Shown: positions 50,865-59,265, counted from the first letter of the stretch. The stretch: DNA of 64,000 nt from Desulfobaccales bacterium (GCA_041648175.1 JBAZPO010000002.1:124001-188000); one strand, 5' to 3'. Program-made: numbers and translations. The notes: a model not told the origin generated them from the letters alone.

Positions 50865-51851
50865 ATGGCTAACGTCCAACTCACTTTTGAGGATAATTCC
50901 CTGGCTCAAGCCCTTTACGGCGAGCATAGCAAGCACCTGGCCATTGTCAGCCGCAGCCTGGGAGTAAAGCACCACGTCCGGGGCAACCAGGTAACCCTGC
51001 AGGGACCCGAGGCCGACGTGCGCCTGGCCCAACGCGTGCTCCAAGAACTCTACGGCCTGCTTCAATCGGGGTATCCGGTCCTGGCCCAGGACGTGCAATA
51101 TACGATAAAGATTCTCCAGGACAAAGAGAGCGCCTCCGTCAAGGACATCTTCCTGGACACGGTTTACATTTCCGCCATGAAGCGGCGCATCTCCCCCAAA
51201 AGCCTCAACCAGAAGCGCTACATTGAGGCTATCCGCACGCATGACATTGTCTTTGGCGTCGGCCCCGCGGGCACCGGTAAAACCTACCTGGCCATGGCCA
51301 TGGCGGTGGCCGCTCTGATGAATAACGATTGCATCCGCATCGTGCTGGCCCGCCCTGCGGTTGAGGCCGGCGAAAAGCTGGGCTTCCTGCCGGGCGATTT
51401 AGCGGAAAAGGTGAACCCCTATTTGCGCCCCCTTTACGATGCGCTTCATGATATGATGGACTTCGAAAAGGCCACCCGGCTGGTGCAGCGCGGCACCATC
51501 GAGGTGGCGCCCCTGGCCTTCATGCGGGGCCGCACCTTAAACGATTCTTTTGTCATCCTGGACGAGGCCCAGAATACCACGTCCGAGCAGATGATGATGT
51601 TTTTGACCCGCCTGGGCTTCGGGTCCAAGGCGGTGATCACCGGGGACGTGACCCAGATCGACCTGCCCCCCGGAGCGCGCTCCGGGTTGGTTGAGGCCCG
51701 GGACCTGCTCCAGGAGGTGGAAGGCATTGCCTTCGTCCACTTCACTGAACGGGACGTGGTGCGTCATCCCCTGGTGCAGGACATCATCCGGGCCTATGAC
51801 CTCCGCCGGACCCGTCGAGCCAGCCATGAGGCGGACCCGCCTCTTACTTAA
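50865..51851 (+). CDS. phoH: PhoH-family ATPase
   Basis: A 328-aa PhoH-like NTPase. An N-terminal KH-like region (about residues 1-95) is followed by the NTPase domain: GVGPAGTGKTYLAMAMAV (Walker A), RPAVEAGEKLGFLPGDLAEKVNPYLRP, FVILDEAQNTT (Walker B) and KAVITGDVTQIDLPPG. The start may be the ATG at 50865 in CCCCCATGGC. In many bacteria phoH, pgpH and ybeY are adjacent, as here, and the group is linked to ribosome maturation and RNA quality control. Confidence 0.94.
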   Translation: MANVQLTFEDNSLAQALYGEHSKHLAIVSRSLGVKHHVRGNQVTLQGPEADVRLAQRVLQELYGLLQSGYPVLAQDVQYTIKILQDKESASVKDIFLDTVYISAMKRRISPKSLNQKRYIEAIRTHDIVFGVGPAGTGKTYLAMAMAVAALMNNDCIRIVLARPAVEAGEKLGFLPGDLAEKVNPYLRPLYDALHDMMDFEKATRLVQRGTIEVAPLAFMRGRTLNDSFVILDEAQNTTSEQMMMFLTRLGFGSKAVITGDVTQIDLPPGARSGLVEARDLLQEVEGIAFVHFTERDVVRHPLVQDIIRAYDLRRTRRASHEADPPLT

Positions 51852-51905
51852 AGAACTCACGAAGAACCGGCCTGGGCCAAGCGCCCATGCCGCCGGAGCA
51901 CCTAT

Positions 51906-54332
51906 ATGACTGAAAAAGACGTCCCCAAAACCATCAGCCGGATCTATGGCTTGGGACGCAACCTGAGGGCCAAACTGCCCAAGGTCTTATCCAAGAAAAG
52001 CCTCCTGTCCCCCGGTCAGGAGCGGACCACCAAGATCGCTCTGCTGGTCGGCTTGAGCCTGCTTCTGGCCCTCATCCTGTCGCCCCACATTTCCGAGCCT
52101 CTGGGTAAGTACCGGGTTGGGGATGTGGCCCGGGAAAACGTCAAGGCCACCGGCGAATTCCTGGTTGAGGATGTGGAGACTACGGCCAAGAAGCGGCAAG
52201 AGCTGATGACCCAAATCCCCCCGGTATTCGATCTCCAGGAGCAGTTGGGGGACCAGGTGCAGCAGCGGCTCCAAAAAGCCATGGACTTCATGCGGCGCAT
52301 CTCCCAGGAAGCCGTGCTGCCCCGGGAGGGCCGGTCCAACGGCAAACCTCAGGTGCCCTACAAGTATCTTTTGGAACACAAGTCTGAATTCGATCAAATC
52401 CTGGGGGTCACTATCCCCAAACCAACCTTTCACCTCCTGGCCAAAGCCGATTTTTCACCCTATCTGGAAGCCATGATCAGCCAGGTGTTGGGGCAGTTTT
52501 TCAGCCAGGGGGTGACGAGCGGCCGCGCCATCCTGCAACCGGAGCCCCGGGAGATTATGGTGCGCCGCCTGCCCTCCCGTAAGGAGATGGTTGAGCATCC
52601 GCCTTACCCCTTCGTGGTACTTGATGAGGGACGCAAATCCGCCGCCGGGTACTGCCGGGACGTAGCCGTGGAAGTGTCTCCCGCCGATCGCTGGCTGGTG
52701 TGCGATCTGACCCAGCTTCTCCTGGTGCCCAACGTTTCCCCCAACTGGGCCGAAACCCATGAACGTCAACAAGCCCGCCTCAAGGAGTTGCAGCCCGCCT
52801 ACTTCTTAGTCAAGCGGGGCGAGATTCTGGTGCGGGAAGGCGAGCGCATCACCCCCCTCCACCAAGTGAAATTGCAGGCTCAGAGCAAGATTTACCCCCG
52901 CAGTCGTGGCATCCTCATCTTCTTCGGCCTCTTCTTCAGCCTGGCGGTCCTGCTGGCGGTCTCCTATAAACTGGCCCGCATTGCCCTGCGCCAATTTTCC
53001 AGGAGTCTGAGGGATCTGAGCTTTGTCGCGGCCCTGCTCTTGGCGAGCACCCTTCTGAACAAGAGTCTTTTGGTGCTGGGGGATAATCTCTCCCGGAACC
53101 TTCCCCTGGTGAGCCAAAATCTGGTATACATCCTGCCTCAGGGGCTGGCGGCCATCTTTGCCGCCATGTTTCTGGGATTGGAAACTGGGGTGGGGGTGGC
53201 CTTACTCGGCGCGATCTTTACCGCCTTCATGATGGATAAGCCCTTTCCCCTCTTTATCTACTTTGTCATTGCCGGTATGGTGGGAGTCTGGGGAGTGAAG
53301 AATTGCCGCCGGCGCAACGCCCTGATTCAAACCGGTCTATGCATCGCCGCGGCCAACATGATCTTGGTGGCGGCTTTCAAATTCTTGGAGTTCCCCTTCA
53401 CCTTCAGAGACTTGCTTGTCGGCGAGAGCTTTGCCTTGGGTGGCGGGGTGGTCACCGGCATTCTGGCCCTGGGACTGACCCCCATTATGGAATCGTTGTT
53501 CCGGTACTCTTCCAATATTCGCCTTCTGGAACTCCTGAACCTGGATCAGCCCATGCTCAAAGAACTGATGCTCATCGCGCCGGGGACCTACCATCATTCC
53601 ATGGTGGTGGGCCAGATGGTGGAAGCCGCGGCGGAGACCATCGGGGCTAACCCCATGCTGGCCAAGGCCGCGGCCTATTACCATGACGTCGGCAAAATCA
53701 AAAAGCCGGCCTATTTTGTGGAAAACCAGATGGGCGGGGAAAATAAGCACGAGAAGCTGGCCCCTTCCATGAGCAGCCTGATCCTCATCTCCCATGTGAA
53801 GGACGGCGTCGACCTGGCCAGGAAGTATAAGCTGGGGGAGGGCATCGCCGAGATCATCCGCCAGCATCATGGCACCAACATGATCGCCTACTTCTTCCAC
53901 AAGGCCAAGACCCAGGCGGCCAATCCCAACCAGGTCAAAATGGAGGATTACCGCTATCCGGGGCCCCGGCCCCAAACCAAGGAAGCCGGATTGGTGATGT
54001 TGGCGGATCAGGTGGAAGCGGCCTCCCGGACCCTGACGGACCCCACCTCGGCGCGCATTCAGGGCATGGTCCAGAAGATTATCAATAACGTCTTTGCGGA
54101 CGGTCAGCTCGATGAATGTGAACTCACTCTCAAGGATCTTCATCACATTGCCAGGAGTTTCAACAAGATCTTGAGCGGCATCTTTCACCAGCGCATCCAT
54201 TATCCCCAGTCCGTCGACAAGAAAAAGTCCAATGAAGATCTGGATAAGCAACCGCCAAAGAAAAACGGTTATAAGCCAGGAGAATCTCAGGAAAAAAGCC
54301 GCGAAGATCTTAAGCGCCTTGGGATGGCCTAA
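51906..54332 (+). CDS. 7TM-HD phosphohydrolase, PgpH-like
   Basis: An 808-aa membrane protein of the YqfF/PgpH group; Listeria PgpH degrades cyclic di-AMP. Architecture: an N-terminal cytoplasmic stretch and one membrane helix (ALLVGLSLLLALILSPHISE), a 7TMR extracellular domain (about residues 75-330), seven membrane helices (about 335-560), then a cytoplasmic HD domain with TYHHSMVVGQMVEAAAETIG, AAAYYHDVGKIKKP and the later H-D ligands. The C-terminal ~35 residues are charged and are encoded by bases shared with ybeY. Whether this organism makes c-di-AMP cannot be told here. Confidence 0.92.
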   Translation: MTEKDVPKTISRIYGLGRNLRAKLPKVLSKKSLLSPGQERTTKIALLVGLSLLLALILSPHISEPLGKYRVGDVARENVKATGEFLVEDVETTAKKRQELMTQIPPVFDLQEQLGDQVQQRLQKAMDFMRRISQEAVLPREGRSNGKPQVPYKYLLEHKSEFDQILGVTIPKPTFHLLAKADFSPYLEAMISQVLGQFFSQGVTSGRAILQPEPREIMVRRLPSRKEMVEHPPYPFVVLDEGRKSAAGYCRDVAVEVSPADRWLVCDLTQLLLVPNVSPNWAETHERQQARLKELQPAYFLVKRGEILVREGERITPLHQVKLQAQSKIYPRSRGILIFFGLFFSLAVLLAVSYKLARIALRQFSRSLRDLSFVAALLLASTLLNKSLLVLGDNLSRNLPLVSQNLVYILPQGLAAIFAAMFLGLETGVGVALLGAIFTAFMMDKPFPLFIYFVIAGMVGVWGVKNCRRRNALIQTGLCIAAANMILVAAFKFLEFPFTFRDLLVGESFALGGGVVTGILALGLTPIMESLFRYSSNIRLLELLNLDQPMLKELMLIAPGTYHHSMVVGQMVEAAAETIGANPMLAKAAAYYHDVGKIKKPAYFVENQMGGENKHEKLAPSMSSLILISHVKDGVDLARKYKLGEGIAEIIRQHHGTNMIAYFFHKAKTQAANPNQVKMEDYRYPGPRPQTKEAGLVMLADQVEAASRTLTDPTSARIQGMVQKIINNVFADGQLDECELTLKDLHHIARSFNKILSGIFHQRIHYPQSVDKKKSNEDLDKQPPKKNGYKPGESQEKSREDLKRLGMA

Positions 54333-54759
54333 AGGCGAACTGAGCCTCACCCTGATTAATGACCGGGCCATGGCCCGCCTAAACCGGGCCACCTTCGGGC
54401 GCCGCGGCCCCACCAACGTCATCTCCTTTCCCCTGGATGTGGAACAGGCGGCCTCGCCGGTTCGGTTAATGCCGGGGACGACTGTTCTCCATGCTCCTGA
54501 CCCCTCTCCGGTAGTTTCCGCTAGCGGCCCCCCAGTCCTCCTGGGAGAGGTAGTGATTTCCCTGGAAACCACCCGCCGCCAAGCCCAGGAATTCGACTGG
54601 CCTTGGCAGGAACTCCTTGATTTTTTTATGATTCACGGCGTTTTACATCTGTTGGGCTACGACCACGAGGACCCTATCTCCGAAGCGAGCATGGATGCCC
54701 GGGCCTGGGAGTTGATGAGTGTGCTCTACCCCGGCCGCCAGTGGGACCAGGAATTATAG
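54232..54759 (+). CDS. ybeY: Endoribonuclease YbeY
   Basis: A 175-aa metal-dependent RNase needed for 16S rRNA maturation and 70S quality control. The signature H-x3-H-x5-H is in HGVLHLLGYDHED near the C-terminus; NVISFPLD and LGEVVISLETTRRQAQEFDW are also typical. The start is unusual: translation begins inside pgpH, overlapping it by 101 bases in another frame. That makes the protein's first ~33 residues (MKIWISNRQRKTVISQENLR...) share DNA with the tail of PgpH. The segment VSASGPPV in the middle is a small insertion. Confidence 0.94.
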   Translation: MKIWISNRQRKTVISQENLRKKAAKILSALGWPKGELSLTLINDRAMARLNRATFGRRGPTNVISFPLDVEQAASPVRLMPGTTVLHAPDPSPVVSASGPPVLLGEVVISLETTRRQAQEFDWPWQELLDFFMIHGVLHLLGYDHEDPISEASMDARAWELMSVLYPGRQWDQEL

Positions 54760-54796
54760 GGCTTCCCGTTGACCCCAGGTCGTTTGAGCATATCAG

Positions 54797-54917
54797 GCCC
54801 CAGCCTTTCCCAAGGGGGAGAGGAATAAAAAAGGAAAGGGCTTTTGGCAAGCGCTCTCGTTTGCCCAAGCGCAGCTTGAGCCATAATTGCGTTCCCAAGT
54901 GCAACTTGGGAACGAGA
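54797..54917. repeat. Half family-E repeat and family-A palindrome
   Basis: 54797-54850 resembles the right half of family E (CCTTTCCC...GGAAAGGGCTTTTGGCAA). 54892-54915 is the family-A palindrome GTTCCCAAG/CTTGGGAAC. A GTGCGTCTCACGCACC hairpin follows at about 54938-54953. Confidence 0.65.
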
Positions 54918-55076
54918 GGTAACAAATTAAAGTAGGGTGCGTCTCACGCACCATTTTTGGCGCGTAAGACGCGCCCTACGAGATTCATTTTCAGAGCAGG
55001 GGTGAAAGGCGGTTGCTGCGAGACAGGCAAAAAGAGTATAAATATATGTTTGTGTCATTTTATAAGGAGAATCGAC

Positions 55077-55793
55077 GTGCCGCGACTGGAAGTTAATGTT
55101 GATCATATAGCCACCCTGCGCCAGGCCCGCCTCATCGATGAGCCGGACCCGGTGACCGCCGCGGCCCTGGCCGAACTGGCCGGCGCCGACGGCATCATCG
55201 TCCACTTACGGGAAGATCGGCGTCACATTCAGGACCGGGATCTGGAACTGCTGCGGGCCACCATCAAGACCCGCCTTAACCTGGAGATGGCCGCCACCCC
55301 GGAGATGCTGGAAATTTCCCGGGGGGTGAAGCCCGACCTGGTGACCCTGGTGCCGGAAAAACGCCAGGAACTTACCACCGAAGGGGGCCTGGAAGTGGCG
55401 GGGAATAAGCCCTTTCTGCAAAGCTATGTCCGGGACCTGAAGGAAGTCGGGTTGCGGGTCAGCCTCTTCGTGGACCCGGTGACGCCACAGATCGACGCGG
55501 CCAAAGAAATGGGGGCCGAGTGGGTGGAGTTGCACACCGGCACCTACGCCGACGCCATCACTCGGAGTGAGGCCACCCGGCTCTTCCAGGAACTCCTGAA
55601 CGCGGCCCGGCACGCCCGCAGCCTGGGGTTGAAGGTCAAGTGCGGCCATGGCCTCAACTATCGCAATATCAAGCCGTTTCGGGGCCGGGAGGAATTCGCC
55701 GAATTCTCCATCGGCCACAGCATCATGGCCCGGGCCATTTTAGTGGGTATTGAACGCGCCGTCCGGGAAATGGTGGAACTGATCAGGTGGTAA
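55077..55793 (+). CDS. pdxJ: Pyridoxine 5'-phosphate synthase PdxJ
   Basis: A 238-aa TIM-barrel enzyme that joins 1-deoxyxylulose 5-phosphate and 3-amino-1-hydroxyacetone phosphate to make vitamin B6. Motifs: LEVNVDHIATLRQAR at the N-terminus, ADGIIVHLREDRRHIQDRD, LNLEMAATPEML, PDLVTLVPEKRQELTTEGGL, WVELHTGTYAD and CGHGLNYRNI...FSIGHSIMARAILVG. Translation starts at GTG 55077: AAGGAGA lies at 55064-55070 and this gives the standard length, whereas an upstream ATG would add a repeat-derived leader. Confidence 0.96.
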   Translation: MPRLEVNVDHIATLRQARLIDEPDPVTAAALAELAGADGIIVHLREDRRHIQDRDLELLRATIKTRLNLEMAATPEMLEISRGVKPDLVTLVPEKRQELTTEGGLEVAGNKPFLQSYVRDLKEVGLRVSLFVDPVTPQIDAAKEMGAEWVELHTGTYADAITRSEATRLFQELLNAARHARSLGLKVKCGHGLNYRNIKPFRGREEFAEFSIGHSIMARAILVGIERAVREMVELIRW

Positions 55794-55908
55794 AATAGCT
55801 GTCAGCTTTCAGCCCAAGACTTCACCTTGGAGGCGAGCGTAGGGGGCGTCCTGCGCACCATCTTCTGTATTCAAGCTCCCAATTGGGAATGAGGGGCAGC
55901 AAGGTCTT

Positions 55909-56451
55909 ATGAATAACCTTGATAAGCCTGGCGTCAATGGCAAACCCGAAAGAGAGCAGATGAAATCTCTTGCTTTCGGCATGGTCAGCGGAATCAGCCG
56001 GCTGCTGGTGGATAAAGGTTTTGCTCAGAAGCCCATTGATATCGTGGAAGCCCTGGTCTTTGCCATGTTTATCATCGCCGATACGTATGCTTTGGCCAAG
56101 CCCGACAAGGATTTGGCCCGAGAAGTGATACATGGTTTTTATGATGATATGCAAAACCATTTTATTAATAAGGTTATCATCGAAGATCATAAGATTACCG
56201 ACGCCGAAGAGATTCAGTCGGTCTCGGATAAATTTTATGATCTCAGCCGCAGCAGATATGCGCAGTACGGGGAAAAATTCAAACAGGATATTGCCGATCC
56301 GATGGCCCTGTCCTGCCCGACCACGGTGAGCTATCTGTTGGATAATCTTTTTATCCAACCCCTTAATAACGAAGAAAAAATTCAATTGATGGGCCAGGTG
56401 TCGGATGAAGTTCTCTATTTCTGGGCCGGGTGCGTGCAGAATTTTAAATAA
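55909..56451 (+). CDS. Hypothetical helical protein
   Basis: A 180-aa protein, apparently all-helical and soluble (GMVSGISRLLVDKGFAQKPI, ALVFAMFIIADTYALAKPD, TVSYLLDNLFIQPLNNEEK). It has two cysteines (ALSCPTT and AGCVQ). No family recognised. The ATG lacks a strong ribosome site; an ATG at 55960 (MKSLAFGM) is an alternative. Flanked by family-A repeats on both sides. Confidence 0.6.
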   Translation: MNNLDKPGVNGKPEREQMKSLAFGMVSGISRLLVDKGFAQKPIDIVEALVFAMFIIADTYALAKPDKDLAREVIHGFYDDMQNHFINKVIIEDHKITDAEEIQSVSDKFYDLSRSRYAQYGEKFKQDIADPMALSCPTTVSYLLDNLFIQPLNNEEKIQLMGQVSDEVLYFWAGCVQNFK

Positions 56452-56486
56452 ATAATAGAGTCTACGAGTACCCATGTGGATTCGCT

Positions 56487-56580
56487 TGCCAAGCTGGAGC
56501 TTGGGCCGAAACTGGCGTTCCCAAGCTGGAGCTTGGGAACGAGGGGAATATACTCGCTTCCCAAGCCGGAGCCTGGGAGC
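56487..56580. repeat. Family-A palindromic repeats (three units)
   Basis: TGCCAAGCTGGAGCTTGGG (56487-56505), GCGTTCCCAAGCTGGAGC/TTGGGAACGAG (56514-56542) and a degenerate unit at about 56556-56580, in a row. Confidence 0.75.
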
Positions 56581-56605
56581 GGGGTGAAGTTATGGGAGGC
56601 TTGAA

Positions 56606-57466
56606 ATAAAAGAACTCATCGACCTACACGTCCATTCCACTGCATCTGACGGCTCTTATCCGCCGGCGGAAGTGGTGCGCCTGGCGAAAGCAGGGGGCCT
56701 TAAGGCCATGGCGCTGACCGACCACGACACCGTTGACGGTCTGGCCGAGGCCGTAGCCGCAGGGGAGCGCCTGGGGGTGGAGGTTATCCCCGGCGTGGAG
56801 ATCAGCGCGCAATGTCCCGGCGGCACCATACACATCCTGGGCCTGTTCGTGGACTACCACAATGGCCTCCTGGATCAGCGCCTGGCGGTGCTCAAGCAGG
56901 CCCGGATCGAGCGCAACCCTCTGATCATCAAAAAGCTGAACGATCTGGGGGTCAACATCACCATGGCGCGGGTGGAGGAAATCTCCGGCGGCGGCCAGGT
57001 GGGCCGGCCCCACATCGCCCGGGCGCTTATGGAAGCGGGCTACGTGCGCAGCATTCAGCAGGCCTTCGATACGTACCTGCGTATGGGCGGCAAGGCCTAC
57101 GTCAGCAAGTTCCGGTTTCCCCCGGACCAGGCCCTGGCCATGATTCGAGAGGCTCAGGGCATCCCGGTCCTGGCCCACCCCTTCACCCTCAACCTGGGGG
57201 CGTTTGCGCTGAAAAACCGCATCGTCGAACTGAAAGGTCTGGGGTTAGCCGGCCTGGAAGTCTTTTACTCGGAGCACTCTTCAGAGCAGGAAGCCCTGTA
57301 CTTCAAGTTGGCCCGGGAATTGGACCTCCTGGTCACCGGCGGCTCCGACTTCCACGGCCAGAACAAGCCGGAGATCAGCCTGGGGAGCATGCCCTGCCAA
57401 AGCAAACTCACCTACAATCTGGTGGAGGCCCTGAAGGCCTGGCGCCGCCAAACTTACCCGGGCTAA
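56606..57466 (+). CDS. PHP-domain phosphoesterase (TrpH/RNase AM-like) with irregular start
   Basis: A ~286-aa PHP-family metal phosphoesterase, similar to YciV/TrpH (3',5'-nucleoside bisphosphate phosphatase/RNase AM). Metal ligands appear in order: DLHVHSTASDG, ALTDHDTVDG, GVEIS, RPHIARAL, VLAHPF and GGSDFHG. The frame up to its in-frame stop at 56585 contains no ATG, GTG or TTG before the HxH motif. The first standard start (GTG 56672) would delete the catalytic HVH. Either ATA 56606 is used (GGGAGG lies 6 bases before it), or a single base is missing in the A-run near 56604: one added A would join the ATG at 56592 to give MGGLKIKELIDLHVHS. Confidence 0.85.
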   Translation: MKELIDLHVHSTASDGSYPPAEVVRLAKAGGLKAMALTDHDTVDGLAEAVAAGERLGVEVIPGVEISAQCPGGTIHILGLFVDYHNGLLDQRLAVLKQARIERNPLIIKKLNDLGVNITMARVEEISGGGQVGRPHIARALMEAGYVRSIQQAFDTYLRMGGKAYVSKFRFPPDQALAMIREAQGIPVLAHPFTLNLGAFALKNRIVELKGLGLAGLEVFYSEHSSEQEALYFKLARELDLLVTGGSDFHGQNKPEISLGSMPCQSKLTYNLVEALKAWRRQTYPG

Positions 57467-57487
57467 TGGCGGCCCATAGTTCAATTT

Positions 57488-57510
57488 CCCCTGTCAAGAA
57501 TTGACAGGGG
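57488..57510. promoter_or_regulatory. Perfect 10-bp inverted repeat (operator candidate)
   Basis: CCCCTGTCAA-GAA-TTGACAGGGG. Its right arm contains the -35 box of the following promoter, so a bound regulator would block or alter transcription. It has no T-run and is therefore unlikely to be only a terminator for the PHP gene. Confidence 0.65.
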
Positions 57511-57529
57511 AGCAGGTCCGATTTATAAT
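57501..57529 (+). promoter_or_regulatory. Full-consensus sigma70 promoter of the His-rich gene
   Basis: TTGACA (57501-57506), exactly 17 bases, then TATAAT (57524-57529). Both boxes match the consensus perfectly. Confidence 0.85.
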
Positions 57530-57572
57530 ATATATAGGACGTTGAGGAAAAAAGAAAAGGAGGTGGAGCCGC

Positions 57573-57734
57573 ATGTGCTGCCACGACAAAGACAAGCATG
57601 AACACGAGCATACGCACGGGGCGTGTACCCACACGCATGAGGGGCAGGAGCATAGCCATGAGGAAGGGGCGCACGCTCACGAGCACACCCACGAAGACGG
57701 GCACCATAAGCACGAACATAAGTGCTGCCACTAA
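57573..57734 (+). CDS. Small His/Cys-rich metal-binding protein
   Basis: A 53-aa protein, MCCHDKDKHEHEHTHGACTH and on to a final HKHEHKCCH. About a third of the residues are histidine, in HEH, HTH, HSH and HAH patterns, with CCH at both ends and a fifth cysteine between. AAGGAGG stands 9-10 bases before the ATG. Such small proteins (Hpn, SlyD tails, HypB tails) bind nickel, zinc or cobalt. Storage, buffering or chaperoning is likely, but the metal cannot be told from sequence. It has its own consensus promoter with an operator-like palindrome and a terminator, so it is a regulated single gene. Its short length makes it easy to miss. Confidence 0.8.
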   Translation: MCCHDKDKHEHEHTHGACTHTHEGQEHSHEEGAHAHEHTHEDGHHKHEHKCCH

Positions 57735-57761
57735 CGGAAAGCCACGGGTAATCTAACAACT

Positions 57762-57824
57762 AAGCCACGAAGGCCGTCTCCGGGATGAATCCTGGAAAGA
57801 GCATTCGTGGCTTTCCCTTTTTCT
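57762..57824 (+). terminator. Terminator of the His-rich gene
   Basis: Inverted repeat AAGCCACGAA (57762-57771) / TTCGTGGCTT (57804-57813) followed by CCCTTTTTCT. The long loop has its own small stem (TCCGGGA...TCCTGGA). Confidence 0.7.
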
Positions 57825-57875
57825 ATTTCCTGCGCAGGCCACTAATACCGAGTTGCATCCAAAGAGCAATGTTGG

Positions 57876-57946
57876 GTAGCCGCAGGCTATAGCCTGTGCC
57901 TGCACAGGCGAGACGCCTGTGCCACCGTTTGAATGCGAATTGGTAT
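57876..57946. repeat. Family-C repeat
   Basis: Third copy of the GCAGGCT.TAGCCTG, ACAGGCGAGACGCCTGTGCC, GGATGCGAATT-type repeat (others at about 16620-16693 and 37674-37742). It consists of two adjacent hairpins. Confidence 0.75.
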
Positions 57947-57993
57947 AAAAAGGCGACCCCTGGAGGCCACCTTGATAAGGGCTTCGGGGGAAC

Positions 57994-58587
57994 TCAGACA
58001 GACTTTCGCCGCCGGCAGACAGCCGCCCCCAGAAGGCCGGAACTCAGGAGGACAAGAGTGCATGGTTCGGGGACCGCGGTAGGAGTAAACATCCCTACCG
58101 CGCTATGGTTGAAGGGCAGATCCGCCTTTACCCAATCTCCGGAGAAGCCTTTATTGACATTATAGATGTGAGCGAAGCCGAGCGCGTCTAATTCCTCACA
58201 GGCAGGTATACTCCTGGACCCCCCTGCGCACATGATGAGAAGATAGTCATCGTGGGTGAACTCGCTGTTGACCTCAGCAATGAAATTTTTGTTCTTCGTC
58301 GCCTTGCCTTTATCAATAAACATATAGGGAAGGTTAATGACCTTCCTCTCCGGTTCTTCCAGGAATGCCCCAACTCCCGTGGAACTTATTCCAGGGTGGC
58401 CCACGCTCAACCATTCTCCAGGAGTCCGTATGTCCAGAAGCCAGGCGTCGGGGATATATGAACTACTCGCCGGATTCAAAAAATCATAGGCCTGTTGAGC
58501 GGAAATATTGATAACTGTGGCAGAGGCCGGAGGGAGACAGAAAAGGGTAAGCGCCAAGACAAATAAGAGGATAGGTAACTTACGCAT
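57994..58587 (-). CDS. Rhodanese-like protein with PEP-CTERM sorting signal
   Basis: A 197-aa exported protein. Signal peptide MRKLPILLFVLALTLFCLPP with cut near ASA. The rhodanese domain begins ISAQQAYDFL, has LLDIRTPGEW and the active-site loop MCAGGSRS with its catalytic cysteine (C-x-G-G-x-R), then ELDALGFAHIYNVNKGFSGDW. The C-terminus VPEPCTLVLLSSGLLGAAVCRRRKS is a PEP-CTERM signal: VPEP motif, hydrophobic helix, basic cluster. Such proteins are cut and sorted by exosortase and are usually linked to exopolysaccharide. No exosortase gene is in the window. A rhodanese with this signal suggests an exported sulfur or thiol function. Confidence 0.88.
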   Translation of the reverse strand: MRKLPILLFVLALTLFCLPPASATVINISAQQAYDFLNPASSSYIPDAWLLDIRTPGEWLSVGHPGISSTGVGAFLEEPERKVINLPYMFIDKGKATKNKNFIAEVNSEFTHDDYLLIMCAGGSRSIPACEELDALGFAHIYNVNKGFSGDWVKADLPFNHSAVGMFTPTAVPEPCTLVLLSSGLLGAAVCRRRKSV

Positions 58588-58854
58588 TTTATTTCCTTCC
58601 TTATCAGGGTTGTAAAGTGGCTTAACCTGAGGAATAGAGGTGCCCGCCCGTGACCCAAATCCTTACTGCGAGTGCCGTGTTTTCGTGGCCCCGAGTGTTG
58701 CAGGTCAGGTTTGTCTCAGGTTCGATAGCTCTAAATCAAAATTTAATATAATTTGAATTAAAGTCAAGAATTTTTAAATAATTTACAATATATTTTATTC
58801 AAAAGGGCGCGGAAAGAACACCAGGCGATCGTCTATAATGTTTTTGAGAGTCGC
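58588..58854. other. AT-rich intergenic region
   Basis: 267 bases, strongly AT-rich between about 58730 and 58800. No gene. It probably carries the promoter of the rhodanese gene. Confidence 0.5.
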
Positions 58855-59265
58855 CTATTGGGCTATCCGGTGCGGGACTGTCTCAGGGCCGGTGATGGCA
58901 GCCTCTCCGACGGCTTCCCGCCAGGCCAGGAGGTAAAGGATCTCCGAGCCTGGGTTTTTGAGCGCATGGGCGATCCCCGGCGGGATATAGATCAGGGTGC
59001 TGTCCCCGGAAATAAGCCTCTCCTGGACTTGACCCGGGTCCACTTCCCAAATAAGGCTGCCTATGCCGTGGAAAGGGTAGAGCCATTCGGCATGGCCGGG
59101 ATGGTAGTGGTTGCCTCGGCTATGGCCCGGACGGATGGAAACCAGATGGAAGGTTTTGCTGAGGTCCTCGGGCGCCTGGAGCCGGCCCTGCCAGGGAAAG
59201 TAGCTCATGCCCCGAGTGTCGGCGTGAATTTCTCCACTCAGATCGATAAATTGCACGGTTACCAT
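58855..59265 (-). CDS. Cupin-fold protein, sugar epimerase-like
   Basis: A 136-aa single-domain cupin. The strand pattern and RPGHSRGNHYHPGHAEWLYPFHG with two histidines, then GDSTLIYIPPGIAHALKNPGSEILYLLAW, match the WxcM/FdtA and dTDP-sugar epimerase-like cupins (polysaccharide biosynthesis) as well as generic metal-binding cupins. Nearby genes give no clear pathway, although the methyltransferase and B12 radical SAM genes downstream could belong to a sugar or lipid modification region. Confidence 0.75.
   Translation of the reverse strand: MVTVQFIDLSGEIHADTRGMSYFPWQGRLQAPEDLSKTFHLVSIRPGHSRGNHYHPGHAEWLYPFHGIGSLIWEVDPGQVQERLISGDSTLIYIPPGIAHALKNPGSEILYLLAWREAVGEAAITGPETVPHRIAQ

Noticed and set aside
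57488..57510. Inverted repeat considered only as a terminator for the PHP gene
   Set aside because: No T-run follows, and its right arm is the -35 box of a perfect promoter, so an operator role explains it better; dual use is not excluded.
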